Below are positions 50,062 through 60,900 of a DNA stretch of 64,000 nucleotides, piece after piece; position 1 is the first letter of the stretch; every line of letters starts with the position of its first letter. The notes under the pieces are model-generated. The model was not told where the DNA came from. It worked only from the letters and a program-made list of their open reading frames with translations, and did not search any database. This DNA comes from Chitinophaga solisilvae (GTDB lineage Bacteria; Bacteroidota; Bacteroidia; Chitinophagales; Chitinophagaceae). The stretch covers positions 124,001-188,000 of the forward strand of contig NZ_JAABOK010000008.1 of the NCBI RefSeq assembly GCF_009928525.1, written 5' to 3'. The position numbers and the translations under genes were made by a program.

Positions 50062-53000
50062 TTATAAAATTTTGTAGGCAAGACCCAGTGAAAATTCAGC
50101 ACCACGGCGGTACTGGCGGTAGACATAGGTGGCGCCATGATACCGGCCGTTATTTCCGGCGTTCGTATATACCTGCTTATAGTCGGGGTCCAGCACATTT
50201 TTCGCAAATCCTTTCAGCAGAAAATATTTCCCTAACTGTTGTGTGAATACCAGGTCGAGGACGGGTACGGGACGGTCAAAGATATCGGGTGTACCATCCA
50301 GCTGCACCTGTACCAGCCTTGCCCCGACTATATTGAAATTGCAGGATATATTGGTTTGTGTGGCCGGGTTACTGTAATCCAGTGCGGTATTGATGGAATA
50401 CGGCGCCTGCTCAAATACCGGACTGGTGGCTGGTGAGCGCCGGTCATTGATACGCGAGGCTTCCAGACGCTGCGGATTTTTATCAATACGGCTCACCGCC
50501 ATCATGATATTGGTATTAAAGAAAAAATACTTCAGACGCGGTGCGATAAACCCCAGGTTACGCCGCAGTTCAAATTCAAGACCATACACACGGCCTTCGT
50601 TCGGGTCATTCTGAAAATTGATCAGCGGAAATTCCGGCGAGGTAGACAATGTTCCCTGCGATTTATAGTTAAAGACTTTCTGCAGCTGGTGGCGGATAGA
50701 TTTTGAAAAAGCAGATACCGCCAGCACTTCATTCGGCGCCGTAAACCATTCCCAGCGAAAGTCCAGGCTGCGCGTAAGCTGGTTCTCCAGCCCCGGGTTC
50801 CCTCCCACTACGGCAAACTGAAACGGATCAAAGGCATAGATGTTGGTCAGCTCCCGCAACTCCGGCCGTGCCAGCGAAGTGCTGTAAGCCAGCCGCACAT
50901 TCATGCTGCCGGTAACTGCATAGGTGATGTTGGCGGAATAGTAAGGCTTATAATCCACAGTATAGTTGGAAAACGGCCTGTCGGTGAGGTTGCGTATTTT
51001 AACGCCCGGCAGGTTGGTCATCAGGTCCAGCGCCGGCGGCATATACACCTGGCTGGTATCTACGGCCGCTTTAATCACGGTTGACTCAAACCTCACGCCA
51101 CCGGTTACACGCAGGCGGGAAACCGGGCGTACATCTGCCATCAGGTAGAATGCCCTCGTTTCATAGGAGCCGGTGTAATTATTGGGCGACTTCTTGATCT
51201 GGTACAGAAAGCCGCCTGCCCGCGGCTGCCCTTCTTCATCATAGGCGCCGGGATCTTTCAGCCCGATGTAACGCGTGGATACCAGGCGGTCTATATCTCC
51301 CTTTACGCCGGTGAGCAGATCTCCGCCGCCCCCCAGACTGCTGCCGGGTAATCCCAGTATATTCTCCCGGTAATCGCGTTCTCTTCTGAGAAATGCTCCA
51401 CCGATTTTTATCACCTGCTGTAAACCTTTTACAGTAAAGGGTTGTGTCAGGTCTACCCTGGCATTGTAATTATCTTCGTAGAGCTTCCGGTACTGCCTGC
51501 CGTTGGGGTCTGCAATAATGGCGCTGGAATAATCGTTTCCCAGTCCGTGTGTAAGACCGGTTACAAACGCATAGGTATCCGTTCCTATGCCCGCGCCGCC
51601 GGGTGTTATCTGCTGTGCCGAACGCATCACCGCGTAGTTGCTGGAGCGGTAATCCGGTTCATCCTGCACCGTTTTTGATGTACTGAGATTATACGTGATG
51701 CGCGGCGACCATTCCTTATCCAGCAGCTTATGTTCACCCTGCAGGTTGTAGGTATCAAAGGAGCGATAAGTTAATTTCAGCTGATTGATGACATTATACA
51801 CCGGGTAATTAAGCCCTGTATTTTTCCACTGTCCGGTCAGGTTGCTGGCGATTGCTTCTGCCCCGCGGCTGCCTACAAACTGGAATTGCAGTACATGCCG
51901 CGGATTGAACTGATAGGCAACGCCTATTAGTCCGCCGTAGTTAATGGTCCGCTTGCCCGTATTTTCATTATACCCGATGTAATGCCCCAGCCGCGGATAT
52001 GCCGGTGTGATGAAAGACGGAATATGCAGCTGGTTGAAAATCCGGGGGGAGCCCGTCACCACACCCTGATACAGGCTGTACTGATTTCTTTCTGCGTTAT
52101 AGATATCTTCATAGCGCTGGTAATAATTGGCGCTGACCACAAGGCCCAGCTTATGCCCATTGAACACCTTGTAGGAATCACCGAAGGAGATACCGTACAG
52201 CTGATTGGGACTTGCCTTCCTGTAGCTGGTGGTCAGTACGGGATCAATGCGCTGCATGATACTGTTGATGCGCATAGCTTCCTGCGCCATGGCCGGGTTA
52301 TTACGGCTCTGAATAAAAAGGTCCTGCATCTGAATCAATCCGCCGGGATATTGTGCAGACAAACGCATGAAGTCGTCCTGCAGCCCATGTTTTTTTACTT
52401 GCTGTCCCCAGAAGCCGGTATTATCATTATAGAATCCATTGTATTTTCCGTTTACCCCGATGTTGGAGTTAAAGCCCGCCTGGGCAATGACTTCCAGCGT
52501 GCGGCGTGTGGGTACTGATTTTGTTTTCAGTTCCACGATACCTGCGGAAGCATCGGCGGCTCTGTCCGGGGAAAGTGTTTTGTATACGGTGATATTGTCC
52601 AGCAGGCCGGCAGGAATAAGGTCCAGCGGCACGGCGCTCCGGTCGGGGTCTGCAGAGGAAAGCCGTGCGCCGTTCAATTCTGCAATCACGCTGCGGTCAC
52701 CGAGTCCGCGTACCGCTACATACTTATCGTCCGTTACAGATACACCCGTAACACGTTGCAGGGCCTGTACGGTGGTCACGCTGGCCGTTCTTTCTATCTG
52801 CTGGGCGGAGATGCCATCGGAAACAACCGCCGATTTTCTCCGTTCCGACAGCAGGGAAGCATCGGTATTATGATTTCGTACAGCCGATACCGTTACTTCG
52901 CTGAGTTTGTTTTTAGTCTGCACCAGTTTAATGTTCAGAAAGGTATTGCCGGATACCGCCACCTCCCGGCGGTCGTAGCCTACATGGCTGATAACGAGGA

Positions 53001-53499
53001 CTGCATTGGCGGTTGCACCGGGCAGACTGAATTGTCCTTTCTCATTGGTGGCTGTTCCTTTACGGGAATCAATGGTAACTACGGTAGTACCGGGCAGCGG
53101 AAAACCATTCTCTGCATCGGTTACAACACCGTTAACAACAATACTGCTGCCGGCCGGCGACGGCTGTATTTCTTTCTTACCATCTGCTTTCAGGATAATT
53201 TTTACGGGAGAAAAAATACTGTACTGAATACCGGTCTGCATCCGGATGGCTTCCAGCACCTCCTGCAGCGAAACAGACAGCGAATTGAATTTCACCGATT
53301 CCGTTAACTTTCCCATCACTTCACTTCCATAGGAGAAGCGGACACTGGTTTGCGATTCGATGGACTTTGCCAGTTCAGCTACTGTCAGCGTGGATTTCCG
53401 CAGCTGAATACGTTGCGTTGTTTGTGCATGTACCCGCAACATGAACATGGCCGCCAAAAAAATGAAAATAAAATGCCTGATAATTTCTTTGTGCTGCAT
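50062..53499 (-). CDS. TonB-dependent receptor with STN signalling domain
   Basis: 1145 residues. After the signal peptide (FIFLAAMFMLRVHAQ) an STN domain covers ~28-110 (LTVAELAKSIESQTSVRFSY), the part that contacts FecR-type anti-sigma proteins. Then a carboxypeptidase-regulatory-like domain (~120-205), a plug with VAVRGLGDRSVIAELNGARL (~260-330) and a barrel ending FSLGLAYKIL. With the sigma factor and FecR immediately upstream it forms a trans-envelope signalling receptor that senses its ligand during uptake. The ligand is unknown; co-transcribed fasciclin and DUF4397 lipoproteins suggest a surface polymer or protein. Confidence 0.93.
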   Translation of the reverse strand: MQHKEIIRHFIFIFLAAMFMLRVHAQTTQRIQLRKSTLTVAELAKSIESQTSVRFSYGSEVMGKLTESVKFNSLSVSLQEVLEAIRMQTGIQYSIFSPVKIILKADGKKEIQPSPAGSSIVVNGVVTDAENGFPLPGTTVVTIDSRKGTATNEKGQFSLPGATANAVLVISHVGYDRREVAVSGNTFLNIKLVQTKNKLSEVTVSAVRNHNTDASLLSERRKSAVVSDGISAQQIERTASVTTVQALQRVTGVSVTDDKYVAVRGLGDRSVIAELNGARLSSADPDRSAVPLDLIPAGLLDNITVYKTLSPDRAADASAGIVELKTKSVPTRRTLEVIAQAGFNSNIGVNGKYNGFYNDNTGFWGQQVKKHGLQDDFMRLSAQYPGGLIQMQDLFIQSRNNPAMAQEAMRINSIMQRIDPVLTTSYRKASPNQLYGISFGDSYKVFNGHKLGLVVSANYYQRYEDIYNAERNQYSLYQGVVTGSPRIFNQLHIPSFITPAYPRLGHYIGYNENTGKRTINYGGLIGVAYQFNPRHVLQFQFVGSRGAEAIASNLTGQWKNTGLNYPVYNVINQLKLTYRSFDTYNLQGEHKLLDKEWSPRITYNLSTSKTVQDEPDYRSSNYAVMRSAQQITPGGAGIGTDTYAFVTGLTHGLGNDYSSAIIADPNGRQYRKLYEDNYNARVDLTQPFTVKGLQQVIKIGGAFLRRERDYRENILGLPGSSLGGGGDLLTGVKGDIDRLVSTRYIGLKDPGAYDEEGQPRAGGFLYQIKKSPNNYTGSYETRAFYLMADVRPVSRLRVTGGVRFESTVIKAAVDTSQVYMPPALDLMTNLPGVKIRNLTDRPFSNYTVDYKPYYSANITYAVTGSMNVRLAYSTSLARPELRELTNIYAFDPFQFAVVGGNPGLENQLTRSLDFRWEWFTAPNEVLAVSAFSKSIRHQLQKVFNYKSQGTLSTSPEFPLINFQNDPNEGRVYGLEFELRRNLGFIAPRLKYFFFNTNIMMAVSRIDKNPQRLEASRINDRRSPATSPVFEQAPYSINTALDYSNPATQTNISCNFNIVGARLVQVQLDGTPDIFDRPVPVLDLVFTQQLGKYFLLKGFAKNVLDPDYKQVYTNAGNNGRYHGATYVYRQYRRGAEFSLGLAYKIL

Positions 53500-53541
53500 T
53501 ATAATTGTTTCTACAGTTTATTTGTTGGATGTATGGTTCCG

Positions 53542-54519
53542 TCAGTAGATAATAATCTGCTGCCCGGTGATGCGGTACTGACAACCCAGTATACCGGAGA
53601 GCAGACGCATGGCCTCTGCGGCAGGCAAGCCCGCTTCAATCTGCATGGTTATCTTTTCAGATGCCCATCTTTCATGATGCAGGGTTACCGGAATGCTGTA
53701 CCATTGACTGAGCGTTTGCAATACTTCCGGCAACGGCGTCTGACTGAATGCCAGCGGACCGTTCCACCAGCTGCAGATGCCGGCAGCATCCACACTGTCT
53801 ACACGGGCAACGGGCACTTGCTCAGATACGTCAACGCAGATACGTTTATTCATCTGCAGCGTTGCCAGCTGCCGGCCGTTACAGGAAACGGCTACCTTAC
53901 CGGTGCGCACTACCACCGCCGGGCGTGTACCGGATAAGGTATTTACTTCAAAAGAGGTTCCCAACACGCGCGTTTCCAACGCGCCGGAAATAACGTAGAA
54001 CGCCCTTTTTTCATCAGGCACCACTTCAAAGTAAACTCTTCCGCTGGCTTTTATTTTTCTGTCGGACAGGTTAAAATGATCGGGGATATGAATGGAGGAA
54101 CCGGGGAACAGGCTTACTGTTGAGCCATCCGGCAATACATAGCGGGTAACGCTGCCGCTGCCGGCAGTAATGGTAGTATAGGCAGGTGATGTATGCTGAT
54201 ATGCCGGCAGCAGACGCCGGATGATGGCAGCAGAGATGATAACAAACAGCAGCGCAGCGGCAATTCTCAGGAAGCGCTTTCTGTTTCCTTGATGAGCAAT
54301 ACGCAGCGGCGGCGTCTCCGGTAAACGCTCCCCGGCGCTGATACGCGCCAGGATATTGCTCCGGAAGTATTGAGCCAGTTCTGCTCTTTTGTCCGGCGAC
54401 AGCGCTTCACGGCCATCTTCCGGATCGTCGAGCCATCGCTCTACCAATCGCTTTTCTTCTGCAGCAGCTTTTCCTGCCAGGTATTTGTCAATCAGAATTT
54501 CCAGTTCAGATAATTTCAT
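53542..54519 (-). CDS. FecR-family anti-sigma protein 1
   Basis: 325 residues. Cytoplasmic N terminus (LEILIDKYLAGKAAAEEKRL), one transmembrane segment (~83-103, FLRIAAALLFVIISAAII), then periplasmic FecR domain (TRYVLPDGSTVSLFPGSSIH, GRVYFEVVPDEKRAFYV, VLGTSFEVNT). The C-terminal DUF4974 part binds the STN domain of the receptor. It lies 42 bases before the receptor and 96 after the sigma factor. It transmits ligand binding to that sigma factor, as known for FecR. Confidence 0.94.
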   Translation of the reverse strand: MKLSELEILIDKYLAGKAAAEEKRLVERWLDDPEDGREALSPDKRAELAQYFRSNILARISAGERLPETPPLRIAHQGNRKRFLRIAAALLFVIISAAIIRRLLPAYQHTSPAYTTITAGSGSVTRYVLPDGSTVSLFPGSSIHIPDHFNLSDRKIKASGRVYFEVVPDEKRAFYVISGALETRVLGTSFEVNTLSGTRPAVVVRTGKVAVSCNGRQLATLQMNKRICVDVSEQVPVARVDSVDAAGICSWWNGPLAFSQTPLPEVLQTLSQWYSIPVTLHHERWASEKITMQIEAGLPAAEAMRLLSGILGCQYRITGQQIIIY

Positions 54520-54615
54520 ATAACTACGCTTATCTACATGCGTAGGAAACGCGTTACTTTAACTAGCCTGACTGTATTACGAAATTGTTAACAACGGAAA
54601 AAAGGATGGTTACGC

Positions 54616-55188
54616 TTAGAGGCGACTGATGAAAATAGCCGCCAGTACAACTTCTCCAAGCCCTATCTTGACTTTGGTGATAGCGGTATTGAGCTGGTTC
54701 CGGACATTCTGTTCCGATAACTGCAGCTGAGTCGAAATTTCCCGGATAGAAAGATTCTGCTCCCTGGCCATCCTGAATATCTGTTTCATCCTGGCCGGCA
54801 GCTTCTCTTCTTCCTGTTTCACCAGCTGATCTATGTCCCTGGCTTCCATCGGTAACAGCGGCTCCTCAAATGCCGGTAATATCACCTGAGTAAGCAGGTC
54901 CAGCTTCTCTTTTAATTTGATAGAACGGGAGATAAACGATAACAGTTCATAACGGGTCATGCTGAACAGGTAAGCCTCCACGGAGGTCTGTATATCGATC
55001 TGATGCCGCTTCAGCCAGCAGGTAATAAAAATGTTCTGTATAATATCTTTGGCGTCGTCTTCTGATTGTATCTTTCTGTAAGCAAATAAATAAAGCCTTT
55101 CCCAATACCTGTTGAATAACAGGTTGAACGCCTGCACGTCGTCCTGCTTTATCCGGCGGAACCATTCCATTTCCTGAACAGCATTCAT
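54616..55188 (-). CDS. ECF sigma factor 1 (FecI-type), head of the fasciclin operon
   Basis: 190 residues. Region 2: FNLLFNRYWERLYLFAYRKI, then DAKDIIQNIFITCW, a standard Bacteroidota FecI-like signature. Region 4: LSIREISTQLQLSEQNVRNQ plus a following helix. It is followed by FecR and an STN-type TonB receptor on the same strand, the canonical arrangement. Probably it drives its own operon. A TACCTTTG -7 box lies 20 bases upstream. Confidence 0.94.
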   Translation of the reverse strand: MNAVQEMEWFRRIKQDDVQAFNLLFNRYWERLYLFAYRKIQSEDDAKDIIQNIFITCWLKRHQIDIQTSVEAYLFSMTRYELLSFISRSIKLKEKLDLLTQVILPAFEEPLLPMEARDIDQLVKQEEEKLPARMKQIFRMAREQNLSIREISTQLQLSEQNVRNQLNTAITKVKIGLGEVVLAAIFISRL

Positions 55189-55208
55189 AAAAGGGGGATT
55201 TTGACAGG

Positions 55209-55216
55209 CAAAGGTA
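55209..55216 (-). promoter_or_regulatory. -7 element of the sigma factor 1 gene
   Basis: On the minus strand the sequence is TACCTTTG, an exact TAnnTTTG match, 20 bases before the ATG at 55188. No clear -33 TTTG was found. Confidence 0.55.
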
Positions 55217-55274
55217 GTGAGGGCGGAGAAGGAAGCGTTTTATATAATTATTAATTCTGGGGGAGTTTGGTTGG

Positions 55275-55420
55275 GAATTACGAATTGCGAATTACGAATT
55301 ACGAATGTAGAGGCGAAGATTAAAACGAAGATTAATAGAGATGTTAATAGTTATCTCCTTTAATCTTCGTTTTAATCTTCGCCTCTACATTCGTAATTCG
55401 CAATTTGTAATTCGTAATTT
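55275..55420. repeat. Long inverted repeat (family A hairpin) after the SusCD-TlpA operon
   Basis: A perfect 38-bp inner stem (55297-55334 with 55361-55398) extends outward as ATTACGA heptamers on both arms. Inner part: GTAGAGGCGAAGATTAAAAC. It lies five bases beyond the stop of the TlpA-like gene (minus strand). Confidence 0.93.
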
Positions 55421-55424
55421 ACAA

Positions 55425-56606
55425 CTAAATATTTTCCATCATTTTTTTCAGCTGCGCTTCCAGCTCCTCATTATTCTGTGGCGTATTACCTACCAGTTTA
55501 ATGATAATACGTCCGTCGCGGCCGATCAGGAATTTGGTGGGGAAGGCTTTCACATCGTAGTTGTCCAGTACGCCTTTATCTTTTTCGGTGCTGGTATTTT
55601 CATTGATAACATTGAGCCAGGTCATGTTATCTTCATCGAGTGCCTTGGTCCATTTGGCGTAGCGGGTAGCAGTATCGCCTCTTTCATTGGACACGCCCAG
55701 TATTTCAAAACCTTTATCACGGTAACGCGCATACGTTTCCCGCAGGTGCGGATGCGTCATCCGGCACGGGTAGCACCAGCTGCCCCAGAAGTCCAGCAGC
55801 ACTACCTTTCCGCGGAGGTCAGACAACCGGATGGTTTTGCCGTTTCTGTCTTTCAGCACAACGGGCGGCGCCGGCATGCCGGTTGCAATCTTGCGTGCTT
55901 TCTCCAGCCTTATGCCATAGGCTTTTCCTTCCGGCGATGCTTTCAGTGCAGGCAGCATCTGTTCATATACAGGTCCTATTACGGCAGGATCTATTTTAGT
56001 GCGGGTATATTCTGCCAGCAGATCCAGCATAATACCGGTTTTCGGGTGCTGCTGTATAAAGCGTAGCTGTGCTGCTTTTTCCTCTTCACCGGTAGCCGTC
56101 ATCTTACGGGACACGATGGCAATGGCGGCCTTGTCATTTGCCTTGTAGGCTGCTTCACGCTCCTTACCATAGGCTGCATCTGCCCTGTCATTGATCTCAT
56201 GCAACTCTTTACGCAGCTGCTGCCGGTCGTCTTGCGCAGCAGATCCGCTGATGATGGTTTCATACAGGTTTTCTTTGCTGGTGGCGGTAAGACTGCCAGC
56301 ATCTAAATAAAAAGTACATTCAAACGGTTTTATGAAATGCGTGGTATTGTAATACTGTAACGTACTGTCGGCGACCTTCAGGTACAATTTTGCTTCTGCA
56401 GGATACTGCAGCTGTCCGCTGAAATGATACTTTGTTCCCTCCAGGCGGCAGCTGTCAAGGATGGTTTTGTGCTGCTGCCGATAGGTCAGGTAGACAAAAT
56501 CACTGACAGCATAGGTGGTCTGCTGTACGCTGCCCTTCAGCGTAAACTGCTGTGCGATGGCTGTCTGCAGCGGCAGCAGACATATGGCTATACAAATTTT
56601 CTTCAT
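55425..56606 (-). CDS. TlpA-like thiol-disulfide oxidoreductase with N-terminal DUF4369
   Basis: 393 residues. Signal peptide (ICIAICLLPLQTAIAQ). The N-terminal ~200 residues form a DUF4369-like beta domain and a helical linker. The C-terminal thioredoxin fold (~245-390) has the active site WGSWCYPCRM and the cis-Pro loop KAFPTKFLIG. Acts in the periplasm as a disulfide reductase or resolvase. It follows SusD by 11 bases; the combination with SusC/SusD is common in Bacteroidota peptide or cofactor uptake loci. Target protein unknown. Confidence 0.92.
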   Translation of the reverse strand: MKKICIAICLLPLQTAIAQQFTLKGSVQQTTYAVSDFVYLTYRQQHKTILDSCRLEGTKYHFSGQLQYPAEAKLYLKVADSTLQYYNTTHFIKPFECTFYLDAGSLTATSKENLYETIISGSAAQDDRQQLRKELHEINDRADAAYGKEREAAYKANDKAAIAIVSRKMTATGEEEKAAQLRFIQQHPKTGIMLDLLAEYTRTKIDPAVIGPVYEQMLPALKASPEGKAYGIRLEKARKIATGMPAPPVVLKDRNGKTIRLSDLRGKVVLLDFWGSWCYPCRMTHPHLRETYARYRDKGFEILGVSNERGDTATRYAKWTKALDEDNMTWLNVINENTSTEKDKGVLDNYDVKAFPTKFLIGRDGRIIIKLVGNTPQNNEELEAQLKKMMENI

Positions 56607-56617
56607 GGCATATTATT

Positions 56618-57982
56618 TTATTCTTCATTCATGGGCATCTCCGGATTGAAGGATAGTACACTCAGCGGTATCTGCAGCGTATACCTCGGACTTTTCGGAG
56701 CCAGGGTAGCACGGATAGCATTATCAGCTCCGTAGCGGTATACTGTTGGCATCTTTCCTTCCGCGTTCAGGCGACGCATGTCTATCCAGCGGAAACCGCG
56801 GAAGGCCAGCTCAAAGCCGCGTTCACGTATAACGAGCTGCAGGGCTTCTTCCTTATTGCCGGCTGTCAGTGCTGCCCATTTATCTTTGCGGATACGGCAT
56901 CTGCGTATATCATCCAGCTGCTCCAGCGCTTTCGGAATATCTCCGCTGCGGGCGGCAGCTTCCGCGATAATCAGTTTCATTTCTTCTACCGATGTGCCAT
57001 AGCTTTGCACAACGGCGGCATTAGGATCAAATAAGCTGATGCCTCTTTTCTTAAAGCTGAAATCTTCCAGTTTAGTATAAAAGAAGCGCAGGCGCAGGTC
57101 GCTGGTATCAAACTTCTTCAGAAAATCCAGGGTGGGAATTTCAGTGTAGGATGCGTTGGTAGAATAGCGCGCATATATCTCCACTGCCCGCTGCGCCATG
57201 CCCGGAATAACTTTCCCGGAAGCCAGCGTATTATAATCGATGAGCGGAACGGGTTTGTCACCCAGCGCCAGTGCAGCATACTTTGCGGCGTCGCTGTAAC
57301 GTCCCATATACAGGTAAGTTCTGGCGAGCACGCTGTAACCTGCTGCCACAGAGCCTCTGAAGCGGCTACCTGCATTGTTTGCCGGTAGCCCCGGCAGGGC
57401 TTCGTTGATATCTGTGATGATACGATTATAGATATCCGCAACAGTACTGCGGGGAGGTGTTTGGGCGGATAAGTCCGTAGAAGTCACGAAAGGCGTGGCC
57501 AGGTCAGTAGCGGCGGTAGCGGCATTGTAAGGCTTCGCATACAGGTTCACCAGGTAGAGATATTCAAAAGCACGTCCCAGCAAGGCTTCCGAGCGAATCC
57601 TTTTTTTACTCTCCACCGTGCCGTTGCCTGCCAGCTCAATACCGGTCAGCACTGCATTGAAGCGGTAGATATTGGCATAATGCCTGCCCCAGAACAACGG
57701 ATCTACCTTCGTATCGTTGGTATACTGGCTGGTCCAGAGATATACCAGGTCTTCAGGTCTGTCTGGCACCTGCGGCATGGCTGGCGCATCGGATTCATCT
57801 GACAGCAGGTTCAGCTCACGTGCACCACTGGCTGTCAGCGTCTGGCTGTTCAGAAACAAATCATAGTCGCTGACATTGGTCAGTATTACTTTTCCCTTAG
57901 GCGGTACGTCCAGGTATTTTTTGCAGGAAGCGGCGGTCATCACCAATCCTGTCAGTATGTATATAATCCGGATTTTTTTCAT
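56618..57982 (-). CDS. SusD/RagB-family outer-membrane lipoprotein
   Basis: 454 residues. Lipobox AAS-Cys followed by KKYLDVPPKGK, the usual SusD start. TPR-like helices in the N-terminal half (KRIRSEALLGRAFEYLYLVN) and the C-terminal RGFRWIDMRRL motif are typical. It caps the SusC channel and binds substrate at the cell surface. The gap to SusC is 10 bases. The substrate class cannot be told; no glycoside hydrolase is present, so a peptide or cofactor is as likely as a glycan. Confidence 0.95.
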   Translation of the reverse strand: MKKIRIIYILTGLVMTAASCKKYLDVPPKGKVILTNVSDYDLFLNSQTLTASGARELNLLSDESDAPAMPQVPDRPEDLVYLWTSQYTNDTKVDPLFWGRHYANIYRFNAVLTGIELAGNGTVESKKRIRSEALLGRAFEYLYLVNLYAKPYNAATAATDLATPFVTSTDLSAQTPPRSTVADIYNRIITDINEALPGLPANNAGSRFRGSVAAGYSVLARTYLYMGRYSDAAKYAALALGDKPVPLIDYNTLASGKVIPGMAQRAVEIYARYSTNASYTEIPTLDFLKKFDTSDLRLRFFYTKLEDFSFKKRGISLFDPNAAVVQSYGTSVEEMKLIIAEAAARSGDIPKALEQLDDIRRCRIRKDKWAALTAGNKEEALQLVIRERGFELAFRGFRWIDMRRLNAEGKMPTVYRYGADNAIRATLAPKSPRYTLQIPLSVLSFNPEMPMNEE

Positions 57983-57992
57983 GGTTCGTCAT

Positions 57993-60900
57993 TTAGAAAT
58001 TGGTGAATAAGCCGATGGTAAATGTAGGTACCAGCTTTCTGCGGGCGAAGCTGCCGGTAGCCACGCTGTAATTGTATTTGTTAAGTCCTACTGTCAGCAG
58101 GTTGCTGGCCTGCAGTTTCAGTTCAAAGCTGGAGAAGCCCATCTGACGGATCTTCTTCACCTTACGGAAGTCGTAGGACACGGTTACATCGCGTAATACA
58201 AAATAGGCGCCGTTGACCACATACTTGTCTGCATAATTGTAGACATAGGTATGGTAGTTATTATAGATGGCATACGGATACAATCCCATCACATCCGTCG
58301 TTTTTTCATCGCCGGGTTTACGGAAATAGTTCTCGCTTCCTTCCAGGGGGCGTGTAGCGTAAACAGACGGTGAAGGCACCCTGGTTTTAAATCCGCCGTA
58401 GTAATCAATCATGCAGTACACATAAAAATTACCGATGTCCACGCGGTTACTTAAACCGGCTGTGATAGCGGGGATGCTGTTGCCGTTATATACCAGGTCG
58501 TTGAAACCTTCATCCAGTACGCCATATCCCGGCCGTTTGATTTTTCCGTTCACATCGTACATCAGCGGCAGGCCGGTGGTATCCAGCCCGGCATAGCGGT
58601 AGCTGAACATAGCGCCTACCGGGTAGCCCACTACATAGTTGTTGGAGAGGAAGTTGTAAGAGAATTGTTTGTTGTTGACATACAGCGCCTGCACTTTGTT
58701 GATGTTGCGGGAGATAGCCAGACCTGTATTCCAGTTAAAGCCTCTGCGCGAGATCCAGTCGGCATGCAGGTTCAGTTCCACGCCGTCGTTTCTGATAGAA
58801 GCGGCGTTGAGGACAGCACTGCTGGCGCCTTTGGTGGGATCTATCTGGGAGGAGGCCAGCAGGTCCTTACTTTGGCGGAGATAGTAATCCAGGCTACCGT
58901 AAATTCTTCCTACGAAACGAAAATCCAGTCCCGCATTCAGGTTCTGCGTCTGTTCCCAGCGGAGGGCGGCATTTTCCATGGAGGCCAGGTCCAGGGAAGT
59001 GGAAGCCGGCGACGTTCTCAGGTTACTCGCATACTTCGCAACAATCTGCGGGATACTGGCTTTGGAGGTATTCCCGTTAAACCCATAGGCAGCACGCAGC
59101 TTCAGCGCATCTATCCAGCGGACATTATGCAGGAATTTTTCCTGGTCTATATTCCACGCAGCACCCATTGACCACAGCGGTTTATAGCGGTATTTCGGAT
59201 CTGTACCGAACAGATTGGACTGATCGATACGTACGCTTCCGGAAACTGAGTATTTACCCCGGAAGGCATATACGCCATTGAAATAACCGGACACGAAGCG
59301 ATCGTCTGTAAATCCTTTATTGAAGAGCCTTTCATAGCTGAGACGCGGGTTACCGCCGGCAAACGGCGATACCCAGTAACCGGTGAATATTCTTCCGTAG
59401 TTAACCGGCAGTTGCAGCAAGGTCTGATCGTTATACCCGAAAGTAGCGCTGGAAGAAGATTCTGTAGTTACCTTCCTGTTTTCCGCACCCAGTATAAAGT
59501 TGAAGGAATGCTGGTTGCTGATGACTTTATTATAATCCAGCTGAGCGCGCAGCGTATAACTCAGGGTATTGATACCTGTCTGGTTAATATATCCGCCCAT
59601 AGGAATATTGAAGATAATGCCCGTGGGTCCCTGCTCTGCATACTGGTTTACATACTGCCTCGCTTCTGATGACCGCTCGCTGGCATAATGTTTCAGGTCA
59701 TTGCGGGAGTTCTCATAGATACCTCCGAAACGCAGACTGAATCCATGTCCTATCTGGTAGCTGAAATTAGCGATGATCTTATTGTTGACAGATTTATTGA
59801 GATCGCTGATTTCATTGACATCAATCAGCGGATAGGCCAGGTTATCATAAAGACCAAGTTTCTTGATGGAATCATTGAATACCGGGTTCATACCGGAGCC
59901 CTGAAAAATAGCGGCAGGATTACCATTGTTGTCTCTGAAACGCTCATAACCGTATACATTCATAAAATCCGGCACAGGCGCTACTTTGCCGCTTGTTTCC
60001 AGGTAGTCGGTAGTCAGTTCCAGGGACAGGCGTTTATTAAACCGGTAGGTACCGCGGCCTGACAGTAAAAAGCGGTTGTTGCTGTTATTGATTTTAGCGG
60101 CACGGTTGCCGGTGTAGTTGGCGGAAACATAATAGGTAGCGCGTTCCGTACCTCCGGAGATATTCATATCATACTGCTGGGTGAAGGCGTTGCGGAGAAA
60201 CAGCCGGCTGTAGTCCGCAGCGTTATCATATGCGCCCATCGCCGCGAAACGTTGCTCCAGCTGGTCCTGCGTAATAAGCCCCGCCTTTTTGTCCAGCAAT
60301 ATTTCATATCCCGGCTGGTAAATAGAATACCTGTTTTTATAGTAATCCCAGTCTACCGGTATATCTGCGCCATCTTTGTAGCTGTCGCGCAGGTAGTTCA
60401 GCTTTGCATTATTGACGCCGAGGCGGTAGGTGCTGTAATTCTCCTTGCCGGTAATGCCCATGGTGGTGCGAAGTGCAAACCTGGTACGGCCTATTTCTGC
60501 CTGTTTACGTTCGATGATGATAACGCCGTTGGAGGCACGCACGCCATAGATGGTGGCGGCAGCTGCATCTTTCAGCACTGTCACGGATTTTATCTCATTA
60601 GGGTTGATCGCATCCAGCGATAACTCTGTAGGATAACCGTCTACTACAATCAGCGGCTGTTTGTTGGCAGAGATAGTAGACAGACCCCTGATCTGAAACA
60701 GGGCATTATTCTCAAATTTCAGGTCATTGTTAATCAGCACCCCCGGCAATTTGTTCTGTATACCGGAGAGGAAGTCGGTACTGATACGGGATTCATACTC
60801 TTTGGTAGTAATAGCCGCGATGGCGCCGGTACTTTGCTCCGGGCGTATGCGCTGATAGGCGGTGCTGACTTCCACCACACCCAGGTTATGCCTGCCGGCG

